From an uncultured Burkholderiales bacterium (lineage in GTDB: Bacteria; Pseudomonadota; Gammaproteobacteria; Burkholderiales; Burkholderiaceae_C), in the NCBI GenBank assembly GCA_903910745.1, contig CAIWAO010000041.1:1-39974 (forward strand): a DNA stretch of 39,974 nt, read 5' to 3'. A program made the translations under genes and the position numbers. Under the pieces are notes generated by a model. It saw nothing but the letters and a program-made list of their open reading frames with translations, had not been told where the DNA came from and did no database searches. This document shows, one piece after another, positions 18,199 to 26,193 of this stretch (position 1 is the first letter of the stretch; the number at the start of each line of letters is the position of its first letter).

Positions 18199-18480
18199 AT
18201 GAAAGCGATTTGGAGAGACAAAGTCATTGCTGAAAGTGTTGACACCATACTTCTCGAGGGGAATCATTATTTTCCAGCCGAGTCATTAGAAAAAAAGTAC
18301 ATCACCTTCAGTAACCATAAAACAACCTGCCCCTGGAAGGGGCAAGCCCATTATTACTCTGTAATAGTTGATGGAGACATGTTAATTGACTCGGCCTGGT
18401 TTTATCCGGAGCCCCAAAATGAGGCGTCCCATATTAAAAATTATGTTGCCTTTTGGAAAGAAATAAAAATAATTGACTAA
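18199..18480 (+). CDS. DUF427 family protein
   Basis: A 93-residue protein that matches the DUF427 pattern: an early MKAIWRDKVIAES strand, then YFPAESL, then TTCPWKGQAHYYSV, with the conserved CPWKG, and DSAWFYPEP. The family is small, soluble and of uncertain biochemical role. AAAAGG ten bases upstream of the ATG gives a usable ribosome binding site. It precedes the orphan ParA by 131 bases, so cotranscription is possible but not shown. Confidence 0.88.
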   Translation: MKAIWRDKVIAESVDTILLEGNHYFPAESLEKKYITFSNHKTTCPWKGQAHYYSVIVDGDMLIDSAWFYPEPQNEASHIKNYVAFWKEIKIID

Positions 18481-18611
18481 ATAAAAGGTTTCAACTGACG
18501 ATACTCTAAACTAAGGAAATAAGTCTAAATGTTGCCATTGACCTAGGTGGATAATATTTCATAGAATAATATTCCTAAAGAAAAGTTGCGTTTTATTAAC
18601 AATTCACTTGT

Positions 18612-19235
18612 ATGAAATCAGTTGTGATTATGAACCCCAAAGGGGGTGTGGGCAAATCGACTTTGACAACAAATATAGCTGGCTATTTTGCAAGAAATAG
18701 CCACAACGTCATGCTTGGGGATACCGATATACAGCAGTCCTCTAAAAAATGGCTTTTAAACCGTCCCGGTTCACTACCCAAAATCAACACCTGGGATCAC
18801 CCAGCAGACCTGGTCATTACGGCCAAAGCACCACCAAGCACAACTCACATCGTCATCGACACAGCAGCAAGCGTCTCAGGGTGGCGGTTGGATAAACTCA
18901 TTGAACGCGCTGACAAAATAGTAGTCCCTTTGCAACCTAATTTTTTTGACATTCAAGCCACTTACGATTTCATTCAATACCTTAAAAGTTCAGAAACTCG
19001 CCATCAAAACAAGGTTCAAGTTATTGCTATGCGAGTCAACCCAAGAACTAAATCTTGGAATCAATTGATGGACTTTGCTGAGAAGATGAACATTTATTTG
19101 CTCACCTACATAAGGGATACACAAAACTACAGCCAATTCTCCAACCAGGGCATTACTTTATTTGATGCACAGGCCTCCCTTTTTCCAAGAGATTACGAAC
19201 AATGGGGCCCACTTTGTGAGTGGTTAGATAGCTGA
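18612..19235 (+). CDS. Orphan ParA/MinD-type ATPase
   Basis: A 207-residue ParA-like P-loop ATPase. It has the deviant Walker A motif KGGVGKST at 10-17 with the signature Lys10, a Walker A' region GDTDIQQSSKKW at 36-47, and a Walker B region HIVIDTAAS near 80. No ParB or centromere-like repeat array is beside it, so this is probably not plasmid or chromosome partitioning; orphan ParAs often position protein complexes such as chemoreceptor arrays or carboxysomes. The following gene encodes a membrane-anchored coiled-coil protein, a possible partner. No N-terminal DNA-binding extension is present. Confidence 0.88.
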   Translation: MKSVVIMNPKGGVGKSTLTTNIAGYFARNSHNVMLGDTDIQQSSKKWLLNRPGSLPKINTWDHPADLVITAKAPPSTTHIVIDTAASVSGWRLDKLIERADKIVVPLQPNFFDIQATYDFIQYLKSSETRHQNKVQVIAMRVNPRTKSWNQLMDFAEKMNIYLLTYIRDTQNYSQFSNQGITLFDAQASLFPRDYEQWGPLCEWLDS

Positions 19236-19313
19236 AAAAATGTAGAATATGAAGGTTTTATTTCCGCCTCAGGGCTCCTTCAGCTCAAACGGTTTAAGCT
19301 CTAACAAAAAATC

Positions 19314-19655
19314 ATGAAAATCAGCTCCACTACACTTTTTAAAATAATCTCAAGCTTCACTACCGTTCTCGCCCTCGCCGGTGGAGCAGGAACTTACTAT
19401 TCCTACAAACTATCTCAACAAGCTCAAGGCGCTTTAGCTCAGCAAACCGAAGAGCTTGAAGGTGCCAGTGCAAAGATTAAAGATTTAGAGGGAAAGCTAA
19501 AAGAGCTTGAGGCCAAGAATGAAGAGGCCAGCACAACCATTGAAAAATTTGCCAACGCTAACAAAGAATTAAACAATCAACTAGAAGAATTAAATAAACA
19601 AATTGCAGCGGTAGAGGCTTTGCAAAAGAAGTCTAAGAGTAAAGCTAAAAATTAA
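19314..19655 (+). CDS. Membrane-anchored coiled-coil protein
   Basis: A 113-residue protein with one N-terminal hydrophobic helix (about 9-27) and then an almost continuous heptad-rich coiled coil from about 32 to 105, rich in Glu, Lys, Leu, Ala and Gln. It ends in a basic KKSKSKAKN tail. The helix could be an uncleaved anchor or a signal sequence. I do not recognise a family. It is 78 bases downstream of the orphan ParA on the same strand and could be its adaptor or a structural partner; that link is only positional. Confidence 0.7.
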   Translation: MKISSTTLFKIISSFTTVLALAGGAGTYYSYKLSQQAQGALAQQTEELEGASAKIKDLEGKLKELEAKNEEASTTIEKFANANKELNNQLEELNKQIAAVEALQKKSKSKAKN

Positions 19656-19669
19656 ATTTAGCATCCCAT

Positions 19670-20005
19670 CTACCAAGTCATTTTAAGAGAGTTCAACCTG
19701 AACTCAGTTTTCTCGGGACTCCACCCCTTGGATACCATGCAAGACTCAAAAGGACTCGTATATTGCAAGGATTGAGGGGTATTTAATTCATTAGGTTTGC
19801 CGGCGTCCTTGGCATTGCGCTGTGCATTAATTACTTCCTCATTGCACTGAGAGCTATCTGTGGAGTAATCTCCCCCTAGTTTGACATAGTTAGTGCGCGT
19901 TGCACAGGCGCTCAAACCTAGTAAAACAATTACAAGTCCAAGACTACGAGTAAATGAGGAATTTACTTTATTTGGACACAAAGAAGTTAGTTGCTTGTAG
20001 GTCAT
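19670..20005 (-). CDS. Small putative lipoprotein
   Basis: A 111-residue protein with an N-terminal hydrophobic segment (about 20-33) ending in the lipobox LSAC, Cys34. The mature part, about 78 residues, has two cysteines (SSQCNEE and SPFESCMVSKGW); the second block, CMxxKGW, resembles the ends of small outer-membrane lipoproteins of Proteobacteria in which Cys pairs form a disulfide. Function is unknown. It is convergent with the coiled-coil gene, with 14 bases between stops. Confidence 0.7.
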   Translation of the reverse strand: MTYKQLTSLCPNKVNSSFTRSLGLVIVLLGLSACATRTNYVKLGGDYSTDSSQCNEEVINAQRNAKDAGKPNELNTPQSLQYTSPFESCMVSKGWSPEKTEFRLNSLKMTW

Positions 20006-20057
20006 TGAATTGTTGAGTTATGTGAAAAAAACTATGCAGCAACTAGTATAAGCCCAC

Positions 20058-20108
20058 AAAAAAAAGGAACATGCCCTAAAGGTCGGTGACCTTAGGGGAA
20101 TGTTCCTT
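20058..20108 (-). terminator. Strong rho-independent terminator of the binding-protein gene
   Basis: On the minus strand a long hairpin has outer arms AAGGAACAT / ATGTTCCTT (20100-20108 with 20064-20072), inner arms around GACC/GGTC and a three-base loop. It ends in a run of eight T (20058-20065 read on the minus strand). It lies about 50 bases past the binding-protein stop and should end that single-gene transcript. Confidence 0.88.
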
Positions 20109-20161
20109 GAGGAGAGTTTTATATTTTACTTAAAGGCTTGCAATGATGCGGCTTTAATTTC

Positions 20162-21373
20162 TTACTTCCAAAGTGCGCACTTAGATTCTGCCTTTGTTGT
20201 GAAGATTTCGTCTCCAGGCAATTTCTTAACTATTTTGAAATAATCCCAAGGTTTCATAGATTCTGCAGGAGTTTTAACTTGAGCCAAATACATATCATGG
20301 ATGTAACTGCCGTCAGCACGGATTTGACCTGATCCGTACATATCCTTCATCTTCATACCTTTCCAAACAACCATGACTTTATCTGCATCCACAGTCTTAG
20401 CCTGTTGAACAGCCTTTAGATAGTTATATGTTGCAGAGTAATCAGCGGCTTGAACTGCAGTTGGCATTCTCTTAGCTTTCTCAAAAAAGCGAGCAGCAAA
20501 CTTCCTAGTCTCATCATTAAGATCCCAGTACCAACTGACCGTCATCAACATTCCTTGGGTGCTCTTCAGCCCTAATGAATGAATATCTGTGATAAAGACC
20601 AACAAACCCGCTATACGCATCGTTTTATTAATTCCAAATTCCTGGGCTGCTTTGACTGCATTCATAGTATCGGTACTGGCGTTTGCCATGCCGAGAACTT
20701 GAGCTTTTGAGCCCTGAGCTTGCAATAAGAATGAGGAGAAATCAGATGCATTCAAGGGGTGACGCACACTGCCTAGCACTTGCCCACCTTTGGCCTTAAT
20801 AACTGCGGTCGTATCTGCCTCCAAAGCTTGTCCGAAAGCGTAGTCAGCCGTTAAGAAATACCAGCTTTTGCCGCCCTGATCCAACACAGCACTTGCCGTA
20901 CCCTTGGCTTGAGCTACGGTATCGTAGGCATAGTGAACTGTATACGGGGAGCACTGTGCGTTAGTCAAAACTGATGAGCCGGCACCGTTGTTGATGTAAA
21001 CACGTTTTTTCTCTTGTGCTACACCCGCCGCAGCAATAGCGGTTCCAGAATTAGTTCCTCCAAACACCAATGTAATACCGTCTGTATCAATCCACTCGCG
21101 CACTTTTGCTGAGGTGATATCAGGCTTATTTTGATGATCAGCAGTCAACAACTCAATTGGCATTCCAAGCACCTTGCCACCAAAATCATCGATTGCCATT
21201 TGAATGGCCATAGCGCCATTTTTGCCCTCTACATCAGCATAGGGACCAGACATATCGGTTATAAATCCGATCTTTAATTTGTCTTCTGCATGTGCTGTGG
21301 TCAAACTAGTGCTTAGCAAAACACCTAAAAAAAGTGACAAACTTGTTGGAATAATATTTAGATTCAATTTCAT
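20162..21373 (-). CDS. ABC transporter substrate-binding protein, branched-chain amino acid (LivK/Peripla_BP_6) type
   Basis: A 403-residue periplasmic binding protein. A Sec signal peptide (about 1-29, ending TTAHA) is followed by KIGFITDMSGPYADVEGKNG, the characteristic start of family Peripla_BP_6, with later landmarks LLTADHQNKPDITSAKVREW and YAYDTVAQAKG. The ligand may be an amino acid, amide or aromatic acid and is not predictable. No permease or ATPase genes are adjacent, so it stands alone with its own strong terminator; it probably works with a transporter encoded elsewhere. Confidence 0.92.
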   Translation of the reverse strand: MKLNLNIIPTSLSLFLGVLLSTSLTTAHAEDKLKIGFITDMSGPYADVEGKNGAMAIQMAIDDFGGKVLGMPIELLTADHQNKPDITSAKVREWIDTDGITLVFGGTNSGTAIAAAGVAQEKKRVYINNGAGSSVLTNAQCSPYTVHYAYDTVAQAKGTASAVLDQGGKSWYFLTADYAFGQALEADTTAVIKAKGGQVLGSVRHPLNASDFSSFLLQAQGSKAQVLGMANASTDTMNAVKAAQEFGINKTMRIAGLLVFITDIHSLGLKSTQGMLMTVSWYWDLNDETRKFAARFFEKAKRMPTAVQAADYSATYNYLKAVQQAKTVDADKVMVVWKGMKMKDMYGSGQIRADGSYIHDMYLAQVKTPAESMKPWDYFKIVKKLPGDEIFTTKAESKCALWK

Positions 21374-21479
21374 GAAAGTCTCCTAGCAATTTAAATAATG
21401 TAGAGGGTTAAAAAAATTAATTTTAAGCATTCTACTATCCCTTAAAAATTTTATTTGTCAATCCGCATTTGAATGTAAT

Positions 21480-21704
21480 CTAAGATTTAGCTCTCTCAAG
21501 TGCGGCCCTTATGCGCTCAATAGTTTCTGGCATCGGTGCACTCACCGCCACGTCTAACCCTAAACTCCTACCAATCGCATTAACCCGGGCTGCGTTGAGA
21601 GGAATCCCGCCTCGGTCTACCGCATCAATGAGGGATTTAGCCCTATCTAGGTCAGTTTGGTTTTGTTTTTGTTTGATGAAAAATTTAAGCAATTTATTTA
21701 ACAT
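21480..21704 (-). CDS. Short conserved protein of Burkholderiales type, unknown function
   Basis: I place the start at the ATG at 21702-21704, giving 74 residues that begin MLNKLLKFF. The frame is open 24 codons further upstream, but that part is Phe/Val-rich and unlike the rest. The body reads DLDRAKSLIDAVDRGGIPLN, then ARVNAIGRSLGLDV, then ETIERIRAAL, which I recognise as a small conserved protein in many Burkholderiales, with no known role. The upstream stretch, if translated, would be a membrane helix, so the start deserves caution. Confidence 0.7.
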   Translation of the reverse strand: MLNKLLKFFIKQKQNQTDLDRAKSLIDAVDRGGIPLNAARVNAIGRSLGLDVAVSAPMPETIERIRAALERAKS

Positions 21705-21806
21705 TCTTGACTGACAAAATGAGACTAAAAATAATACAAAAACTAGTATAAATACCTGATTACAGCTAAGTTTCAATTCTATAGACTATGTGTGTGCTTT
21801 ACTATG

Positions 21807-21848
21807 ACAAATGCAAATGCAAATGCAAATGCAAAGGCAAAGGCAAAT
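21807..21848. repeat. Hexanucleotide repeat (GCAAAT/GCAAAG), seven units
   Basis: Seven six-base units: ACAAAT, GCAAAT three times, GCAAAG twice and GCAAAT. In plus frame it extends an ATG at 21804 into a 24-codon reading frame (Met-Thr-(Asn-Ala)n..., stop at 21876-21878). No ribosome binding site precedes that ATG, so a repeat is the safer reading. Confidence 0.85.
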
Positions 21849-21976
21849 CCCAACACTTTTGCTTATGCCATTTCCTAGGCCTTTGTACACCTTTGATAAT
21901 GTAGCCGTAAGGGTTAATGTTTTTGTAATTATCTAGACCTCATTTAACACGCGTATCTTACGCGCCTCCACGACTT

Positions 21977-23014
21977 ATGAATTCATCCCAAGCTGTTATG
22001 TTCAAAAGCCCTTCAAAACCAATCTCAACTAAAACCACACTATTTGTATGGATCATTTTTTCTTGGGTTTGTTGTTTTTCACCTCTATCGATTGCTCAAA
22101 CCTCAAGCACAGCAACTTGGCCAAATAAGCCTATAAAGTGGATTATTCCCTATACGCCAGGAGGGATTACAGATAATGCGACTAGATTGGTACTACAAAA
22201 AGTGCAGTCTGATACGGGGTGGAACTTTGTAATTGATAACAAACCCGGAGCCAATTCAATATTAGGAGCAGACTTAGCGGCTCGATCTGCGCCGGATGGT
22301 TACACGTTTTTAACTGTGATCGGAGCGCACGCAGTCAATGCAACTCTTTACGCGGGACGCCTGCCCTACGATCCAGTTAAAAGCTTTACTCCCATATCCC
22401 TTGTCGGAATCGCTCCACTTTTGATGACCGCCACAAATAACTTACCCGTCAAAAACGTTAAAGAACTGATTGCTTACGCAAAAAACAACCCAGGAAAAGT
22501 TTCTTTTGGGTCTTCGGGCGTTGGCTCTGCATCGCACTTAACTTTTGAACTTCTCAAACAAGTCTCTGGAATGGATGCAATTCACGTCCCTTATAAAGGA
22601 ACTGTGCCAGCCCTTTCAGACCTAATGGGTGGCAATGTCCAAATCATGACGGACACACCAAGCGCACTCATGCCGTTTGTAAGAAGTGGAAAAATCAAAC
22701 CAATGGGAATGTTCTCCTTGAAAAGAGTCAAAGGAGCAGAGGAAATACCTACGATAGTTGAAGCAGGCGGCCCCCCAATAGAGGGATCAACTTGGGTATT
22801 ATTCCTAGGCCCCAGTGGAGTACCTAAGGAGATTGTGAGCCGTTTATCAAGTGAAATAGCAAAAGCTATTCGCTCTAGTGAGTTAACTGCGAAGTTTGAA
22901 GAATTATCAATAGAACCCGTAGGAAACAGTCCACTGGAGGCGGGAAAATTTTTGGATGATGAAATCCTAAAGTGGGCAAAGGTGATAAATACGGCTGGGG
23001 TGAAAGCGGAGTAG
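21977..23014 (+). CDS. Bug-family tripartite tricarboxylate transporter solute-binding protein
   Basis: A 345-residue exported binding protein of the Bug/TctC family. After a hydrophobic leader (about 22-40, cleavage likely after SPLSIA) the typical Bug opening WPNKPIKWIIPYTPGGITDN occurs near 50, followed by VIDNKPGANSILGADLAA and HVPYKGTVPALSDLMGG. Bug proteins are expanded in Burkholderiales and usually bind small organic acids. No TctA or TctB membrane partners are near. A second in-frame ATG eight codons downstream could also be the start. It faces the acyl-CoA dehydrogenase/hydratase operon with 10 bases between stops. Confidence 0.93.
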   Translation: MNSSQAVMFKSPSKPISTKTTLFVWIIFSWVCCFSPLSIAQTSSTATWPNKPIKWIIPYTPGGITDNATRLVLQKVQSDTGWNFVIDNKPGANSILGADLAARSAPDGYTFLTVIGAHAVNATLYAGRLPYDPVKSFTPISLVGIAPLLMTATNNLPVKNVKELIAYAKNNPGKVSFGSSGVGSASHLTFELLKQVSGMDAIHVPYKGTVPALSDLMGGNVQIMTDTPSALMPFVRSGKIKPMGMFSLKRVKGAEEIPTIVEAGGPPIEGSTWVLFLGPSGVPKEIVSRLSSEIAKAIRSSELTAKFEELSIEPVGNSPLEAGKFLDDEILKWAKVINTAGVKAE

Positions 23015-23024
23015 TAATTGCCTT

Positions 23025-23495
23025 CTAAGAACTGGGTTGTGAATCTCGTTTTAAAAACATCATCCAGCCTTGCATAGAAGTAACAACCTCGCCCTCTTGA
23101 TTTTTACATTGCCAGAGTAAATGCACGAGACCCGTATCGGGCTTACTTTTCATAGCCCTAGCCTCAAGAACCTCTGTTCTTAAACTAAGGACATCGTTAG
23201 GCCTCACTGGTTTATGCCATTTTAGATTTTCTAAACCAGGTGAACCCATACTTGAGGAGTCGAGCAAAAAATCATCGCACATCATACGCATCATGATGCT
23301 ACAAGTTTGCCAACCACTTGCGATTAGCCCTTTAAAAATAGTTTGCTCAGCCTCATCTTGGCTAATATGAAAACGTTGAGGGTCGTATTCCCTTGCGAAT
23401 TCAACTATCTCTTGCTCAGTGATTTTACGCTGCCCAAACTCTCGGACAACACCAACAGAGAAGTCTTCCCAATAATATTTAAATTTCTGACGCAT
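23025..23495 (-). CDS. MaoC family (R)-hydratase-like protein
   Basis: A 156-residue single hot-dog domain protein. The sequence YYWEDFSVGVVREFGQRKIT, then EFAREYDPQRFHIS, matches the MaoC hydratase start, where the Asp/His pair of the catalytic motif is expected (YDPQRFH). It continues with GLIASGWQTCSIMMRMM and LKWHKPVRPNDVL. It likely hydrates enoyl-CoA formed by the two acyl-CoA dehydrogenases encoded just upstream, 18 bases apart, in one operon. The substrate acyl group is unknown. Confidence 0.9.
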   Translation of the reverse strand: MRQKFKYYWEDFSVGVVREFGQRKITEQEIVEFAREYDPQRFHISQDEAEQTIFKGLIASGWQTCSIMMRMMCDDFLLDSSSMGSPGLENLKWHKPVRPNDVLSLRTEVLEARAMKSKPDTGLVHLLWQCKNQEGEVVTSMQGWMMFLKRDSQPSS

Positions 23496-23513
23496 GGTTT
23501 GACTTTGAATAAG

Positions 23514-24707
23514 TTAATGATCGTCTAAGAGATAGTCACTTACCTTTTCAATATGAAAATTGAAATCTCCAAAGGTCTGAGTAATCAATGTAAGTTTCTT
23601 AAAGTAATGGGCAACAGACATCTCATTGGTGACTCCCATTCCCCCGTGTAATTGAATAGCTTCTTGACCAACCTCTCGTCCGGCCCTACAAATATAAGCT
23701 TTTGCAGCGCTTAAGTCTCTTTGCCTTTTCGCAAAATCACTTTGCGTCAGAGCTTTTACAGATAAGATGGCCATCGAGCGCGCTTGCTCCGTGGAGACTA
23801 TCATATCAGCCATACGGTGCTGCAGAGCTTGAAATTTACCAATCGGTACACCAAACTGTTTGCGAGTTTTAAGGTAATCAAGAGTTAAATCACAAATCTT
23901 GGACATAACGCCAACCGCTTGCGCACATAAAGCAGCGTTTGCTCTACCCATCATGTCTTGCAAAGCACTTAAACCTTCACCGACTCTTGAAATTAAATCG
24001 TCTTCGCTCACCAAAACGTCCCTAAACTCAATATCGCTAGCTCGACTCCCATCATGAGTTTTGTAAGTTGTTAAGATAACTCCAGATGAACTTGTGGGTA
24101 TCAAAAATAATGAAATACCGCTGGAATCGCTGACGTCACCATCTGTTCTAGCCACAACTATTAAAAAGTCAGAGCAGTCTGCATTGAGAACTACAGACTT
24201 TTTCCCGTTGATTGTCCAAGCACCCTTACCACCAGTAGCCTCTTTTTTATGAGTAGCTGTAGTTCTAACAATTTGAGTGTCGTAGCGAGATTCGGGCTCT
24301 TGATGGGCAATTGATATTTTGAGCTGCCCATTAGCAATTTTGGAAATGAGTGAAGTTTTTTGGAGCTCAGTTCCATCATTTAATAAAGTCCCCCCTCCCA
24401 TAACAACAGTCGTCAAGTAAGGCTCTAGGCAAAGTGTTTTACCTAACTCCTCCATAATCCACATCGTATCAATTGCATTTTCCTCAATACCTTGCAACGG
24501 ATTTGTAGACTCTTTCAATCCTCCGTATTGCTCGGGGAAGGTAAGTCCCAAAAGACCCATCTCAGCGTAATGACTCCAAGCTGATTCACTAAACCCGTGA
24601 TTTTCTGCGCTGTATGCCTGTCTTTTATCAAAGGTATAGTTTTTAGCAAAATATTTTTGTAAACTGTCTTGTAAGCTTACCTGTATTTCAGAATAATCAA
24701 AATTCAT
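23514..24707 (-). CDS. Acyl-CoA dehydrogenase family protein, probable small/non-catalytic subunit
   Basis: A 397-residue ACAD-fold protein with the helical N-domain, beta-domain (HQEPESRYD, KSVVLNADCSDFLIVVART) and C-domain with RKQFGVPIGKFQALQHRMADM. The catalytic glutamate seen in the neighbouring protein is not found at the matching place (MMGRANAALCAQ), and the C-terminal YEGT-type motif is HGGMGVTNEM. This fits the partner chain of alpha2beta2 acyl-CoA dehydrogenases such as PimD/FadE-type pairs, in which one chain is catalytic. It lies 18 bases after the larger partner and before maoC. Confidence 0.88.
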   Translation of the reverse strand: MNFDYSEIQVSLQDSLQKYFAKNYTFDKRQAYSAENHGFSESAWSHYAEMGLLGLTFPEQYGGLKESTNPLQGIEENAIDTMWIMEELGKTLCLEPYLTTVVMGGGTLLNDGTELQKTSLISKIANGQLKISIAHQEPESRYDTQIVRTTATHKKEATGGKGAWTINGKKSVVLNADCSDFLIVVARTDGDVSDSSGISLFLIPTSSSGVILTTYKTHDGSRASDIEFRDVLVSEDDLISRVGEGLSALQDMMGRANAALCAQAVGVMSKICDLTLDYLKTRKQFGVPIGKFQALQHRMADMIVSTEQARSMAILSVKALTQSDFAKRQRDLSAAKAYICRAGREVGQEAIQLHGGMGVTNEMSVAHYFKKLTLITQTFGDFNFHIEKVSDYLLDDH

Positions 24708-24725
24708 ATCAAAGCTCCAAACTAA

Positions 24726-25928
24726 TTAAAGATCAAGAATCATCTTACTGATGATGTTTCTTTGTATTTCATTGGATCCGCCGTAAATCGTTGTCTTGCG
24801 GTAATTGAAATACGCACCTGATAGCGCTGGAGCAAACTCTGGATAGGAGCTCAAACCATTCGGATGATTCCAATCAAGATCCAAGGCCTCCTTAATATGG
24901 GTTGATGAGTAAGGTCCTAGAATCTGCATTTGTAATTCAGTTAAGAGTTGCTGAATTTCTGCACCTTTTATTTTAAGCAAAGAGGCTTGGGGACCAACGC
25001 CCTTTTTGTCTTGAGAACTTATAACCCTTAGATTCGTTATTTCAAGCGCATTGAGTTCTAACTCTAGGTTGGCAATCTGATCCCTAAATCTTAAATCATC
25101 AATCATGCGACCGTAGGGGCCGGATTGCTCTTTTGCTAAACGAATTAATCGATTAAGTTCTCGCTTTGATTTTCCTATTTGGGCGATATTGGTTCTTTCA
25201 TGCCCTAATAAATATTTTGCATAAGTCCAACCCTTATTTTCTTCACCAACTAAATTTTCGATAGGAACTTCAACATTATCAAACCATACCTCATTAATCT
25301 CATGTTCACCATCTAGCATAATGATTGGACGCACGCTCACTCCTGGAGATTTCATATCAATTAGCAGAAATGAAATTCCTTCTTGTTGGCGTACCTCAGT
25401 ATTTGTCCTCACCAGGCAAAAAATCATATTTGCATGTTGAGCAAGAGTTGTCCAAGTTTTTTGCCCATTAACAATATAGTGATTGCCAACCCTTTTTGCT
25501 TGAGTTTTCAAGGAAGCCAAGTCTGATCCAGAACCAGGCTCCGAGTACCCTTGACACCACCAATCCTCGCCTCTGATGATTTTGGGTAAATACTTCTCCT
25601 TTTGCTGCGTATTTCCAAAGGCCATGATCACTGGAGCAACCATTTTTAGGCCAAAAGGTGGCTGTAGCGGCGCATTGGCGTTAGCACATTCATCCTCAAA
25701 TATATGCTGCTCAGTGGTGGTCCATCCAGTTCCACCATGTTCAACCGGCCAAGAGGAGGCTCCCCAGCCCTTTGCAAAGAGAATCTTCTGCCACTCAAAT
25801 ACGTCATTAGGATTTATCGGGAAACCCATTGAAACACGTTTTGCAGCTTTTTCAGGAATATTTAATTCCAGAAATTTTTTAACTTCTGATCTAAATTTGA
25901 TCTCTTCTTCTGTAAAAGATAAATCCAA
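24726..25928 (-). CDS. Acyl-CoA dehydrogenase family protein, probable catalytic large subunit
   Basis: A 400-residue FAD-dependent dehydrogenase. It has the ACAD segments GYSEPGSGSDLASLKT (127-142), NGQKTWTT, then FDNVEVPIENLVGEENKGW, LLGHERTNIA with candidate catalytic Glu244, and IYGGSNEIQRNII at the end. The MCAD-position glutamate is replaced by Gly in IYGGSNEIQ, so Glu244 is the likely base, as in PimC/FadE26-type chains. It opens the three-gene operon with the small subunit and MaoC hydratase. The substrate may be a CoA thioester of a ring acid, side chain or dicarboxylate, but that cannot be read from sequence. Confidence 0.9.
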   Translation of the reverse strand: MDLSFTEEEIKFRSEVKKFLELNIPEKAAKRVSMGFPINPNDVFEWQKILFAKGWGASSWPVEHGGTGWTTTEQHIFEDECANANAPLQPPFGLKMVAPVIMAFGNTQQKEKYLPKIIRGEDWWCQGYSEPGSGSDLASLKTQAKRVGNHYIVNGQKTWTTLAQHANMIFCLVRTNTEVRQQEGISFLLIDMKSPGVSVRPIIMLDGEHEINEVWFDNVEVPIENLVGEENKGWTYAKYLLGHERTNIAQIGKSKRELNRLIRLAKEQSGPYGRMIDDLRFRDQIANLELELNALEITNLRVISSQDKKGVGPQASLLKIKGAEIQQLLTELQMQILGPYSSTHIKEALDLDWNHPNGLSSYPEFAPALSGAYFNYRKTTIYGGSNEIQRNIISKMILDL

Positions 25929-26193
25929 GGTGTCCCCTTTATTTAATTTTTAGATTATAAAAACTCATATCGCGGTGGCGAGTCATACCGCCTTGAATTG
26001 TGCTCTTCAACTTTCATCGATTAAACACAACCAAAATTCACGTTTAATTTGTAAAACATGAACGATTATGGAAAAACCCTTAAGGCATTGTCAAGAGTGA
26101 AATCCCTCTTTGAGCCTCGAAAGTATAGAGACAAAAGATCAGTATTAAACGCAGTCTATTTCAGCCCAACTAGATTGACAAATCTTATAACAC

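Noticed and set aside
18612-19235. Plasmid ParAB partition locus
   Set aside because: No ParB gene and no iterons or centromere-like repeats are nearby; neighbours are chromosomal-type genes.
21705-21776. Extended N-terminus of the small conserved protein
   Set aside because: The additional 24 codons do not resemble the family; the internal ATG at 21704 gives the familiar start.
21804-21878. 24-codon peptide gene of Asn-Ala repeats
   Set aside because: It has no ribosome binding site and the sequence is an extension of a simple hexanucleotide repeat.
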